A stretch of 64,000 nt of DNA from a virus. A program made the position numbers and the translations under genes. The stretch spans positions 62,001 through 126,000 of IMG/VR virus record IMGVR_UViG_3300031521_000011. The stretch is one strand, 5' to 3'. Each line of letters starts with the position of its first letter. Position 1 is the stretch's first letter. This document shows, one piece after another, positions 17,201 through 24,879 of this stretch. Below the pieces are notes generated by a model, which was given only the letters and a program-made list of their open reading frames with translations, had not been told where the DNA came from and did not search any database.

Positions 17201-20200
17201 GCCTTGGTGAGATGGAGATGAGGGTGCTGCAGGCCAATCAGGTACCATTCAATATCCTTGAAACCACCACCCTTAAAGGTGATGGCGCTGGCTTTGCAAA
17301 GGATCGCCTTGATATCTTCAGGGCTATGATCAACGGCAGTCCAGAGCATCTCAATAAACTGCGGGACAAGTCCGGCGTACCGGAGTCCTTACGCATCCTG
17401 AAGGACAAGATGTTCGTTATGGGTATGGACGTTAAACCTCTCAATAGGGGCAAAACGGTTCATTCATTGAACGATACATTTAGTGAGCTGATGGTCCTTC
17501 CAACAAGGGATGAAGACATCCTGCGTACAATCGGAAAGAGCAAACGCGTTTATAGTTCAGAGACCTTCCAGTCCACAGACAGGCGGCACGAGAAGTCTGA
17601 TAAGGCTGTACCTGGCGGACTGTATGATCCGGACATCTTCGGAAAAGATGAAGACACGAAGAATGGCCAGGTTGCACGTGAAGCCAGGAGTAAATGGGGC
17701 TACATCGAGCTGGCTACCTATATGCCAAATCCTGTATTGATAGAACAGGCTCAGTATAATCCATATGCATCACTTCTCGGGATGGGTAAGGATAAACTCT
17801 TAAGCCTGATGTCAAAAGACTATGTACTCATCACAAACCCCGGCGATAGCGGTCTTGGTGCAAACACAATCGTTTCTTCAAAGTTAGCTACAGACCTTAT
17901 GATGAATGAGGACAAGCACTTTGAATACAAGGCTGGCGGAGAAGCCTTGATGTATCTTCTGTCAAAGATCAATGTGAACAAGGAACTTGTGGCTACCGAG
18001 GCTGCATTGAAAGCCGCGAAGCTCGACAAAAAAGATGCACTCTTTAAGAAATATTCAGTGCTCAAGATGCTGCAAAAGAACAACATGCAGCCCGGCGACC
18101 TGATGACAAAGATTGTTCCTGTCACACCAAAATACCTGCGCCCGCGCAATGCTCAGGGGCAACAGGTTATAGAGAATGGTCTGACTAAGGTCTACAGTAA
18201 CCTGGTTGATGTAAATGAAAACTCGCGCCTAGCCTTTGAGTCTGGTACGCCAGATATCAAGGCAGAACAAAGCAATGGCCTCTATCGTTCCATGAAATAT
18301 CTCTATGGCGGATTTAAAAATGATCGCTATGTTGATAAAAAGAAAAAGGAAGAATTGGGCGGCATCCTTGATCTCATCGGAAACAAAGAGGGCTTGGTTC
18401 GCGATAAGATGCTGGGCAAGCGCGTTGACTACTCTGGCCGCGCCGTAATCGGTGTCGATCCCACATTGAAGATCGATGAGATTGGTATCCCGGCTGACAT
18501 CGCAAAGACCACTTACAAGCCATTTATCATTAAAGAACTAATCCATCGCGGATATGTTCCAATGGGCGCTGATGGAGAGCGTATGGCGAGGGAAAAGATT
18601 CTTCGATTTGATGACGATGTCAAAAAAGTTCTCGATGACATTGTCAAAGATCGCCCAATCCTCGTAAACCGTGCGCCATCACTTCATAAGTTCGGCATAC
18701 AGGCTATGCGTCCGGTCATTCGCACGACGCAGGATGGACAAGTCGTCAGGAATATCCAACTTAACCCCATGGTCGTAACCGGCTTTGGCGCTGACTTTGA
18801 TGGAGACCAGATGGGTGTGCACGTTCCGCTGAGCGACAAGGCCGTCGAAGAAGCCAGAAACATGATGATGCCCAGCGATAATCTTATTAATCCAACCAAC
18901 GGCAAGATGATCCTTGAAATCCGTCATGAGATGACATTGGGTATATACTACCTGACAATGAATCCAGAACAGACAACTGGAAAGAACATCACCTACTCTA
19001 CATATAAACAGCTTCGCGCAGACTACGAATCCGGCAAGATCAAAACCCGTCAGGCTGTTACCCTTAATGGCAAAATGACCACGGCCGGTCAATGGCTGTT
19101 CTTTGGAATACCAGGGCTCCAGGCAAAGTATCGTAACAAGTATTTCGGACAGACAATGAGCGACAAGTCCCTGAAGGACATGCTACGCGAGATCTATGAC
19201 GACATTACATTTGGCCGCAATGAGACGATGGGCACAATTGATCTATCAAATCTGATGGATAACATCAAGGACCTTGGATTCATGGCATCTACTCGCTCCG
19301 GTCTTAGCATCGGAATCAAAGATCTGGAGTTCCCAGAGAAGTATCAGGATGATATTTTTGAAAGGGCTAGAAAGATCGATGAGCGCCTGAAGGGCGATGA
19401 GGCGGGACTCATTGGCGCATACCAAACACTGGAAGGTGAAGTTGAGAGCGAGCTCAAGGCTGGTGCCATGGGTAAGGATAATCCCGTTACTGCCATGCTG
19501 CAGTCTGGTGCCAGGGGCGACGCCGGCCAGATTCGCCGTATGGGTGGCCTTGTTGGTGTTGGCCGTGATATTGAAAATCATGCAGTCACACCAATTAGAT
19601 CTTCGCATATGACCGGCCTCTCTCCGGGTGAGTACTGGTTGCACAGCTACGACTCCCTGAAGGGCATGGCTGACCGCGCACTGAATACAGAAGCACCAGG
19701 CACGCTTACCAGGGAGCTCTGGTCCGCATATCAAGACAAGGTTATCTCAGAACCGGACTGTCATACAACAAAAGGAATCCTCATCAACAAGGAAGGCAAA
19801 ATTGTCGGACGCTATGCATCAAAAGACATTACAAGCGCCGATGGATCCATAACATACGTGAAGGCTGGACAACCAATCACACAGATAACGCAAACCGCTA
19901 TCGGCAGAGACAAGACCATCAAGTTTATCCAGATCCGCTCACCAGCCACCTGCGCAACCGTCAATGGTCTGTGCCAGAAGTGCTATGGCTGGGAGACCGG
20001 AAGGCCACAACCCCCGAAGCTTGGATACCCAGCCGGCGTTATTGCATCTCAGGCCATCGGCGAGCCGGTGACGCAGATGACGATGAAGACATTCCATGGC
20101 GGCGGCACGTCGTCCAACGTTACGCTTGGCCTGCCCAGAATCCTTGAGATGCTGCACCCTGAGTCATCCAACCTCAACAATATAGCGGTTCTGTCAAAGA

Positions 20201-21144
20201 ATACCGGCAGAGTTGAAGAGATTAAGGATACCGTCAGCGGCACTGATGTTGTTATTGGCAAAAAGAAATACCATATTCCGTTCGATGAGAACGGCAACCG
20301 TAAGCCATTAAGGGTAGTGGTTGGAGATAGTGTTGTTCAGGGTCAGTTCCTTACTGTAGGAAATCTTGATGACCTTGACGCTGCTCGTAAGGACAAGACA
20401 ATGACATCCATTACCAGCGCCCGCCCGGTAGAGATTATGAACTTCGCACCTGATAAGGAAGAAGGACTCAATCAGGCGCAGAATTACATGATTGGCGGCA
20501 TGCAGTACGCAATCGATACCTCCCTGAATAAACAGGACGCTGTTGACCGCCGCCACATCGAGCTGACAGTCGGAAAGCTCACAGAGAATGTCAAAATTAG
20601 CGACTCTGGCGACTCTCCATACATGGATGGCCAAGAAGTCAAACGCAACGTAGCTGACCGTTGGAATGCTGATAATGTGACAATGTCCATCGCCAAACTC
20701 ACGCCAACAGCCAGCATGGATAAGCTTCTTGGAGCTATTGCAGGTGAAACCGTCAAAGATAGAAGCGGACAGATACTTGTAAAGCAAGGTCAGAAGATTA
20801 CCAGAGATATGCTCGGCCCAATCATGCTGGCGACCAGAAACATCAAAGTTACGCCGAGGCCGATCATTTATGTGGCCGAGATGGATTCTCCACAGACGGC
20901 AGCCGATAAGGGCCATGATAACTGGTTCAGCAACCTTGGCCACCAAAACATCGGTAAGCAGCTCTCCAGGGGCGTATCATTCGGTCAAGTGGATAAGCTC
21001 GAAGACCCGCGTGCCCGCATGATGGCCGGCAAGCTCAGTAATATTGGTCAAGAGGGCCATAACTGGTGGGAGAAGTTCAAGAACGGCACAAGCGATTTCG
21101 CAAACACAATCAGTAACAGTCTTCTGGGAATGTTTCAGAAGTAG
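14254..21144 (+). CDS. Single-chain fused beta/beta-prime RNA polymerase
   Basis: This is one uninterrupted 2,296-residue frame. The beta part (about 1-1050) has GGNERTISAQMRQAPG, a rifampicin-region equivalent (TNPL, 371-374), IDPVESPESQKIGL, YEDGVVISR (675-683), catalytic lysines K827 and K835 in GDKISGRHGNKG, and PQRLGEMEMRVL. The beta-prime part (about 1060-2296) has GGLYDPDIFG (1120-1129), GKRVDYSGRAVIG, VNRAPSLHKFGIQA (1471 onward), the catalytic DFDGD (D1514, D1516, D1518), SGARG, a bridge helix, the second zinc site (C1836, C1900, C1907, C1910), and trigger loop GVIASQAIGEPVTQM (from about 1928). The first beta-prime zinc domain is missing. The length is close to bacterial beta plus beta-prime together. 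No alpha or omega is seen. It sits in the head gene cluster, so it may be packaged. Confidence 0.95.
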   Translation: MNEQDRIRLDREASEMESKVLALVKSKFPMKLQGGILNVSDLKIERPAGLFNLTAQHNLKMDDGSLYGALRGRFNLSNDKGKVIKQTNVQDIISTIPYKTVRGSYIAGGNERTISAQMRQAPGIYTERNGTEVITKIRFNATSELWTSPIMMHYDQSKSKFFLRFKIGNKTLDLSGITFLTDIAGASIGEVKKALGSEAVYIDVMQKHPTFNATLADVYALYFKDEKYDGTAEQVVKLRDRIMEQPNFGNSGEKRVGATVGVASNKLDKNVVLASITKLFAVARNDAEEDSIDDLRFKIVLNDQDFILGELSEGIDEFKNKVNFRSGADNELKFIVASPLDNLDKKIDRFIKADTRNAPQSTGIVEAPETTNPLNLISSTKKITQKGEGGISDEAARNADSARNLQPTAITRIDPVESPESQKIGLVRQLARNARATNGTIVSKFFPVKKGTANIDEENIVELDPFEEYDHHVAFYTPSEITKINNMIAFKKPLVTGRFNGKVMQIPREEIEYIDTSPSDIFGISAALVPFGDHNDGNRMLMATNQQKQSLLLKSSVRQAPYVQVAIDQDKKQTFEGQIGENSNVVRSPENGVVESVDGGHIVIKGESGKRHSLDYYDHFPMNQDNFAHNEVLVKRGDEVKAGQMVAEGWHTKDGKLALGLNARIAYLPYKGWNYEDGVVISREFADRVQTDEMESRDIIVYKDFIGGPGSGVRDKFIETTAQSAGMQKLDKDGIIMPGQEVGPGDILVAMLKPKAPDYDAMRSFSKMIMKGDETEFEDAAQKIGDGEYMQGKVLDVHVLPGGGDPDVRNIIRIRVKMSKTLKIGDKISGRHGNKGTITKILGTKEMPHTEDGRSIDVLFSPLVVPSRKNVGQLLEVNAGLIAEKTGKPYTVYNFDPKEVDNVKNGLIKIGVPDGKMAVIDPKTGKAYENKVTVGNMYILKLKHKVDEKLQSRSFEEGGFNQKYLSPEKSTGEAAGEKANPQRLGEMEMRVLQANQVPFNILETTTLKGDGAGFAKDRLDIFRAMINGSPEHLNKLRDKSGVPESLRILKDKMFVMGMDVKPLNRGKTVHSLNDTFSELMVLPTRDEDILRTIGKSKRVYSSETFQSTDRRHEKSDKAVPGGLYDPDIFGKDEDTKNGQVAREARSKWGYIELATYMPNPVLIEQAQYNPYASLLGMGKDKLLSLMSKDYVLITNPGDSGLGANTIVSSKLATDLMMNEDKHFEYKAGGEALMYLLSKINVNKELVATEAALKAAKLDKKDALFKKYSVLKMLQKNNMQPGDLMTKIVPVTPKYLRPRNAQGQQVIENGLTKVYSNLVDVNENSRLAFESGTPDIKAEQSNGLYRSMKYLYGGFKNDRYVDKKKKEELGGILDLIGNKEGLVRDKMLGKRVDYSGRAVIGVDPTLKIDEIGIPADIAKTTYKPFIIKELIHRGYVPMGADGERMAREKILRFDDDVKKVLDDIVKDRPILVNRAPSLHKFGIQAMRPVIRTTQDGQVVRNIQLNPMVVTGFGADFDGDQMGVHVPLSDKAVEEARNMMMPSDNLINPTNGKMILEIRHEMTLGIYYLTMNPEQTTGKNITYSTYKQLRADYESGKIKTRQAVTLNGKMTTAGQWLFFGIPGLQAKYRNKYFGQTMSDKSLKDMLREIYDDITFGRNETMGTIDLSNLMDNIKDLGFMASTRSGLSIGIKDLEFPEKYQDDIFERARKIDERLKGDEAGLIGAYQTLEGEVESELKAGAMGKDNPVTAMLQSGARGDAGQIRRMGGLVGVGRDIENHAVTPIRSSHMTGLSPGEYWLHSYDSLKGMADRALNTEAPGTLTRELWSAYQDKVISEPDCHTTKGILINKEGKIVGRYASKDITSADGSITYVKAGQPITQITQTAIGRDKTIKFIQIRSPATCATVNGLCQKCYGWETGRPQPPKLGYPAGVIASQAIGEPVTQMTMKTFHGGGTSSNVTLGLPRILEMLHPESSNLNNIAVLSKNTGRVEEIKDTVSGTDVVIGKKKYHIPFDENGNRKPLRVVVGDSVVQGQFLTVGNLDDLDAARKDKTMTSITSARPVEIMNFAPDKEEGLNQAQNYMIGGMQYAIDTSLNKQDAVDRRHIELTVGKLTENVKISDSGDSPYMDGQEVKRNVADRWNADNVTMSIAKLTPTASMDKLLGAIAGETVKDRSGQILVKQGQKITRDMLGPIMLATRNIKVTPRPIIYVAEMDSPQTAADKGHDNWFSNLGHQNIGKQLSRGVSFGQVDKLEDPRARMMAGKLSNIGQEGHNWWEKFKNGTSDFANTISNSLLGMFQK

Positions 21145-21150
21145 AATCAA

Positions 21151-21185
21151 TGCTGTGGCCAAATAGATTGACTTTGGCCACAGCA
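21151..21185 (+). terminator. Rho-independent terminator after the RNA polymerase gene
   Basis: A perfect 13-bp stem (TGCTGTGGCCAAA with TTTGGCCACAGCA) has a 9-base loop, followed by TCTTGTATTAT. It starts six bases after the polymerase stop codon. Confidence 0.8.
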
Positions 21186-21196
21186 TCTTGTATTAT
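21168..21196 (+). promoter_or_regulatory. Sigma-70-type promoter overlapping the terminator
   Basis: TTGACT (21168-21173) lies in the terminator loop and right arm; a 17-base spacer leads to TATTAT (21191-21196). It would drive the structured leader at 21230-21343 and the HU-like gene. Confidence 0.6.
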
Positions 21197-21229
21197 AATA
21201 ACAAATGTATCAGGGTATGAGTCAAGTTT

Positions 21230-21343
21230 GCGCTGCTGTGACAATCCAGACGTTCCTTAAGAAAGCGCTGGGCATTGCCCGACAAGGAACCTGCTCCTAA
21301 TGCGGCCGCTAGGGATCATAGCTAGAGGGTGTCGCAGCAGCGC
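21230..21343 (+). ncRNA. Candidate structured RNA or leader element
   Basis: A 14-bp closing stem joins 21230-21243 (GCGCTGCTGTGACA) to 21330-21343 (TGTCGCAGCAGCGC), with only one G-U pair. Inside are a hairpin with stem GTTCCTT/AAGGAAC (21252-21258 with 21284-21290) that encloses GGGC-ATT-GCCC (21270-21280), and a smaller GCTA/TAGC hairpin (21308-21322). The roughly 114-base fold has no coding frame, follows a promoter, and ends 31 bases before the HU-like gene. It resembles no RNA class I know. It could be a free small RNA or a regulatory leader. Confidence 0.5.
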
Positions 21344-21374
21344 CTTATATTTTACGAAACGGTGAGGGCGGTAT

Positions 21375-21671
21375 ATGGACAAGGTGGTAAACAATAAGAA
21401 CGATCTTATCCGAGAGGTGGCCGCCTCTACAGGGATCTCCATCCGCCAGGCGGAAGAGATCATCAATACGTTTCTTGGTATGATGCAACAGAAGGTCTTA
21501 GCTGGACAGGCGATTTCAATCAAAGGTTTCTTTGGCATGAGGTATCTCCGGGCAAGATCCAAAGCTGTTCGTGACTTCGAGAATGGAATTCAGAAGCAAT
21601 CAGGAGATCATCTCCGCCCAAAATGTAAATTCAGTGAAAGTTTTGTGCAAAAAATAAAGGAAAAAGGGTGA
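21375..21671 (+). CDS. HU/IHF-like DNA-binding protein (divergent)
   Basis: The 98-residue protein fits the HU family. It has the N-terminal helices KNDLIREVAASTGISIRQAEEIINTF-type, then the strand pattern GQAISIKGFFGMRYLRARSKAVRDF, and a final helix after a long beta arm. The usual arm tip (RNPxTGE) is missing, replaced by a basic stretch, so DNA bending may differ. It is the only + strand gene after the polymerase, behind its own promoter and the structured element. GGTGAGGGCGGT precedes the ATG. A possible role is packing DNA or helping initiation by the phage polymerase. Confidence 0.82.
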   Translation: MDKVVNNKNDLIREVAASTGISIRQAEEIINTFLGMMQQKVLAGQAISIKGFFGMRYLRARSKAVRDFENGIQKQSGDHLRPKCKFSESFVQKIKEKG

Positions 21672-21695
21672 CGCAAAAGCGTCACCCTTTTGTTT
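21662..21695. terminator. Bidirectional rho-independent terminator
   Basis: A 13-bp stem (AAAAGGGTGACGC with GCGTCACCCTTTT) has an AAAA loop, a T run on one side and an A run on the other. It sits between convergent genes ending at 21671 and 21682 and overlaps the stop of the HU-like gene. Confidence 0.9.
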
Positions 21696-21978
21696 TACGT
21701 GAAACATTCAAATGAAGAACTATTTGCTCATTGAATCTCTTAAGCACATTCTCAAGAGTCACATTCCATACATAATGGTTAATTAACTCCTGCTTGTCGT
21801 CCTGCATTTTGAATAACAAGTAGGCGTCACATGTAGTGTCATGGGATTCCTTTTTTGCAACATCCATCATATCATCCCACTTTAAAAATGCATTATCTTC
21901 ATCCAGCATTTCGATTCTGGTCATGATTAATGGGGCATTGTATCTACGATAATGATACAGGATGTAATTATTTTCCAT
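21682..21978 (-). CDS. Hypothetical protein, 98 aa
   Basis: I set the start at ATG 21978, correctly spaced behind AAGGAGGAG; the ATG two codons upstream touches that site. The protein starts MENNYILYHYRRYNAPLIMTR, is alpha/beta and slightly acidic, and ends in a basic tail (NVSRKTKG). No known family. It follows the helicase gene by 13 bases in the same leftward operon. Confidence 0.72.
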   Translation of the reverse strand: MENNYILYHYRRYNAPLIMTRIEMLDEDNAFLKWDDMMDVAKKESHDTTCDAYLLFKMQDDKQELINHYVWNVTLENVLKRFNEQIVLHLNVSRKTKG

Positions 21979-21991
21979 AGGCATCTCCTCC

Positions 21992-24097
21992 TTAAAATGG
22001 CATATCATCTTCTCTTCCGAGAAACTTTTCCACCACGCTCAGGCTCCTTGTTATTGTCTTTTCGTAATTGAAGCTGTTCATGATGCGCGACGCATACTTC
22101 GCCGACTTGATTCTCCCATCACCGAATGCTATTACGCATTTATCGGTGGTGGTTCTGACGCCACGCCCCACAGCCTGCTTGAGAGCGATTATCATGCTTG
22201 GTATGGAATATTTCCAGAAAGCCCCGGCCTCTTGTGCAAGAACCTTGGCCACCGGGTCCTCTGGGCTGGCGAAGGGTAGTTTATCGAGGAATACACAGCG
22301 TAGACTATCACCGGCAACGTCTACACCCTCAAATAGGGATCTTGTGCCAATTAAGACAGAGTTTGTGTCGTGGGCAAAATCCTTCAGGAGTTTATCCTGT
22401 GGAGCGTCGCCCTGCATAAACACCGTCAGATTCGTTGATTGCCTCAGGCGCACTGCTGCTGCTTTCATATTGTAGACGCTGGTGAATAGACCAAGGACAC
22501 CACCCCCACAGGATCGCACGAGGTCCAGAAAGTTGGAAAGCATGTTGGGCAGGAAGTTTGGCGCATTGCCGTCCAGCGCCCCTTCTGGAAGATACCAAAG
22601 CTGTTGATACTCCAGGTCAAACGGTGAATCAGCAATCATCTCTCTGGCAAAATCCACACCCAACTCAGTCTTGATGTAATTGAATGATTGGCCGGCGGCC
22701 AGAGTAGCTGATGTAAGAATTGTGGTCAGATCTCCATGCTTATCATCCGTTTTAGCATTGCGCATAAAGAAATTCTGACGCATGTAATCATCGACCTTAA
22801 CCGGTTTCGCTCGCAAGGAAATCATGTTGTTGTTTTCCATCTGAACATAGAATGCTGAATTTTTACCTGTCTGAGTACAGATGGCTCTAATATTGCTTAC
22901 GGCCTCAATACCTCGCATAAGGACGCCATTAAGAATTGCACCGACAGCACGCTCGTCGGAATGACTATCCGCAGGCTCACCAAACTCTTCATCATCATCA
23001 GTGAAAAATTCTGGAGAAATCTCATTCTTCATCTCATTGATCTCATTCACAAATACTCTTAATTCATAGAGGAAGTATTCATGCTCCAAAGGAATCGAGA
23101 GGGTTACGGTTCTGGTCGTTGCGGATAATTGAGTATTATTTTGCATGTAATCTGTGAGGTTTAGGAAGAAGGCCTCTGATTTCTTTACCAGATTCCGAAT
23201 TCCCGTCCTATCAACCTTGAAAATATTGGGGTACTTGTTTTCCGCTGCAGACAGCCGGCGCATGAAATTCAGGAACAGATAGTGAGATACTTTCTTTTCT
23301 TGGAAATTTCGGCTTATCTCGGCGATGTTGTGCGCCTCATCACATATCAGCAAATCATAAGGCGGAAGAATTTTTCCTTCTGTCTCAATGTCGGCGAAGA
23401 GGAGATGGTAGTTCGTGATGATAACGTCTGCACCCCGGCATACTCTTTTGGCTCTGGTGTGAAAGCATTCGTTCTGGAATTCACATGACCGGCCGAGGCA
23501 TTCTTCACTATCCGAGCAAGAGAAATTATTCCAGATATCAAAGTTCGGCTTGAAGCTAAGTTCTGCCATGTCTCCGGTTTTGGTATCGATGGCCCATTTC
23601 ACGATGAGGGACATTTCCACCTTATTTTCCGTAAATGACATTTGAACACCGTCAAAGTTGTTTGCGACGGTATCCTGGAGTCTGTGTTTGCATAGGTAGT
23701 TTTGTTTTCCTTTCATATATGCAACACGGACAGGCGCATCTATAACCTTCTCTATGATTTGCGCAATCAACGGCGCGTCTTTGTGGTAGAGCTGTCCCTG
23801 GAGTGCGATTCCGTTGGTAGAGATGACGGCTGTGCGCCCGTGGGTCTTAGCAAAATACATGACAGAGAAAAGATACACGAACGTTTTTCCGAATCCACAA
23901 GGACCTTCAAGCAAGAAGGGTTCACCGTCCTGCAGAGCTTCCATTGCCTTCCTAACCCCTACTATTTGCTCAGGGCGTTCCTTATAATCCATTTTATATT
24001 CGTAGATAATGCCCTCATGCCCAAATACCTTGTCGACAATTGTATCTATGTCATCCGCGTCGCTGACGACTCTCACGTCGTCTGGAAGTACTTCCAT
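21992..24097 (-). CDS. XPD/DinG-type superfamily 2 helicase
   Basis: This is an ATP-driven 5'-3' helicase of the iron-sulfur XPD/DinG type, expected to unwind DNA in replication or repair. Motif I is EGPCGFGKT (about 64-72). Between motifs I and II are the cysteines of a 4Fe-4S domain (YLC, FSC, ECLGRSCEF, NEC). Motif II is ICDEAHN. The C-terminal half has LTSATL, GTRSLFEGVD and QAVGRGVR (motif VI). No exonuclease domain precedes it. The start is ATG 24097, behind GGGAGGG; the longer frame upstream lies inside the nuclease gene. The start overlaps the RuvC-like gene by 47 bases. Confidence 0.88.
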   Translation of the reverse strand: MEVLPDDVRVVSDADDIDTIVDKVFGHEGIIYEYKMDYKERPEQIVGVRKAMEALQDGEPFLLEGPCGFGKTFVYLFSVMYFAKTHGRTAVISTNGIALQGQLYHKDAPLIAQIIEKVIDAPVRVAYMKGKQNYLCKHRLQDTVANNFDGVQMSFTENKVEMSLIVKWAIDTKTGDMAELSFKPNFDIWNNFSCSDSEECLGRSCEFQNECFHTRAKRVCRGADVIITNYHLLFADIETEGKILPPYDLLICDEAHNIAEISRNFQEKKVSHYLFLNFMRRLSAAENKYPNIFKVDRTGIRNLVKKSEAFFLNLTDYMQNNTQLSATTRTVTLSIPLEHEYFLYELRVFVNEINEMKNEISPEFFTDDDEEFGEPADSHSDERAVGAILNGVLMRGIEAVSNIRAICTQTGKNSAFYVQMENNNMISLRAKPVKVDDYMRQNFFMRNAKTDDKHGDLTTILTSATLAAGQSFNYIKTELGVDFAREMIADSPFDLEYQQLWYLPEGALDGNAPNFLPNMLSNFLDLVRSCGGGVLGLFTSVYNMKAAAVRLRQSTNLTVFMQGDAPQDKLLKDFAHDTNSVLIGTRSLFEGVDVAGDSLRCVFLDKLPFASPEDPVAKVLAQEAGAFWKYSIPSMIIALKQAVGRGVRTTTDKCVIAFGDGRIKSAKYASRIMNSFNYEKTITRSLSVVEKFLGREDDMPF

Positions 24098-24797
24098 TAT
24101 TAACCCTCCCTGGTTCATTCCTTTTTTTGTAGATTTGTTCAAACCAATAGTCAAATACGACGCACGAATCTCCTTCGTCGTCTGTTTGTGGAGCGAAACC
24201 ATACGCTCCATACTTCGCTACCATCTTTTCCCTAAGAGCTGCTTTAGCTACATCTGGGAGCGCCCTTAATTCACTCTCGGTATGGCGTGAGGCATATTCC
24301 ATCACCAACCGGCTGGTATTGTGAGGCGCCCGGGCCACCTGAACATCATATTTCAAAACAGGTATCCCATATGTGCCAGCGACTCCCTCAAGGATCCCCA
24401 TGATTTCACCAAGCAACACAGATGTGAGTATCCCATGAAATATCTTATTCTTTTCTGCGATAACCAATTCAGGCACAACGTTTTGAATAAAAGAAGATAT
24501 CTGCCTGCTTATATCATCTTTTATGAAATTGTTCCTGGCTGTCCGGACCTCAACATCGCGTCTTTCCTTTTCAGACTTTGAGATGCTGGTCTCGCCCTCC
24601 ATCCAATAAGTATTTAACAGTGTACCATCACGGCCTGCAGGTAAATACTTCTGGGAGTGCATATATCCAAGCTCTGTTGGTGAATAGTTTGGCGGCATAA
24701 TAGGAGCACTTAAAACTCTAATAATAGTTTCTCCATCAATTTCAGAAACCGTTACGCCTATACACGCCGAAGATAAGTCAAAAGATATGATTTTCAT
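24051..24797 (-). CDS. RuvC-like Holliday junction nuclease
   Basis: It begins with the RNase-H-fold signature IISFDLSSACIGVT (first catalytic Asp, residue 7). Further candidate ligands are the Glu in LVIAEKNKI (about residue 115) and the Asp residues in DDEGDSCVVFDYWF (about 205-216). This order (Asp, Glu, Asp, Asp) fits RuvC-type resolvases used by phages to clear branched DNA before packaging. It is 248 residues, longer than RuvC, with a basic Ser/Arg tail. GGGGGA precedes ATG 24797. Its end overlaps the helicase start, so the two are coupled. Confidence 0.75.
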   Translation of the reverse strand: MKIISFDLSSACIGVTVSEIDGETIIRVLSAPIMPPNYSPTELGYMHSQKYLPAGRDGTLLNTYWMEGETSISKSEKERRDVEVRTARNNFIKDDISRQISSFIQNVVPELVIAEKNKIFHGILTSVLLGEIMGILEGVAGTYGIPVLKYDVQVARAPHNTSRLVMEYASRHTESELRALPDVAKAALREKMVAKYGAYGFAPQTDDEGDSCVVFDYWFEQIYKKRNEPGRVNNGSTSRRRESRQRRG

Positions 24798-24833
24798 AAG
24801 AATCCCCCGTCATGTAGTAAAATAAAAAATGGA

Positions 24834-24862
24834 ATGAGGATGGACATAATGTCCATCCTCAT
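24834..24862 (-). terminator. Rho-independent terminator (leftward)
   Basis: A 14-bp perfect stem (ATGAGGATGGACAT with ATGTCCATCCTCAT) is followed on the minus strand by TCCATTTTTTATTTT. It lies after the 24880-25788 gene. Confidence 0.85.
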
Positions 24863-24879
24863 AAAACAAATGATTCGGT

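Noticed and set aside
14254-21144. Piece of host chromosome carrying rpoB-rpoC
   Set aside because: The gene is flanked closely by portal and phage replication genes on the same transcription pattern, lacks the usual ribosomal protein neighbours, and is fused and missing a zinc domain.
21230-21343. tRNA or tmRNA
   Set aside because: There is no acceptor stem with CCA position, anticodon loop or T-loop consensus.
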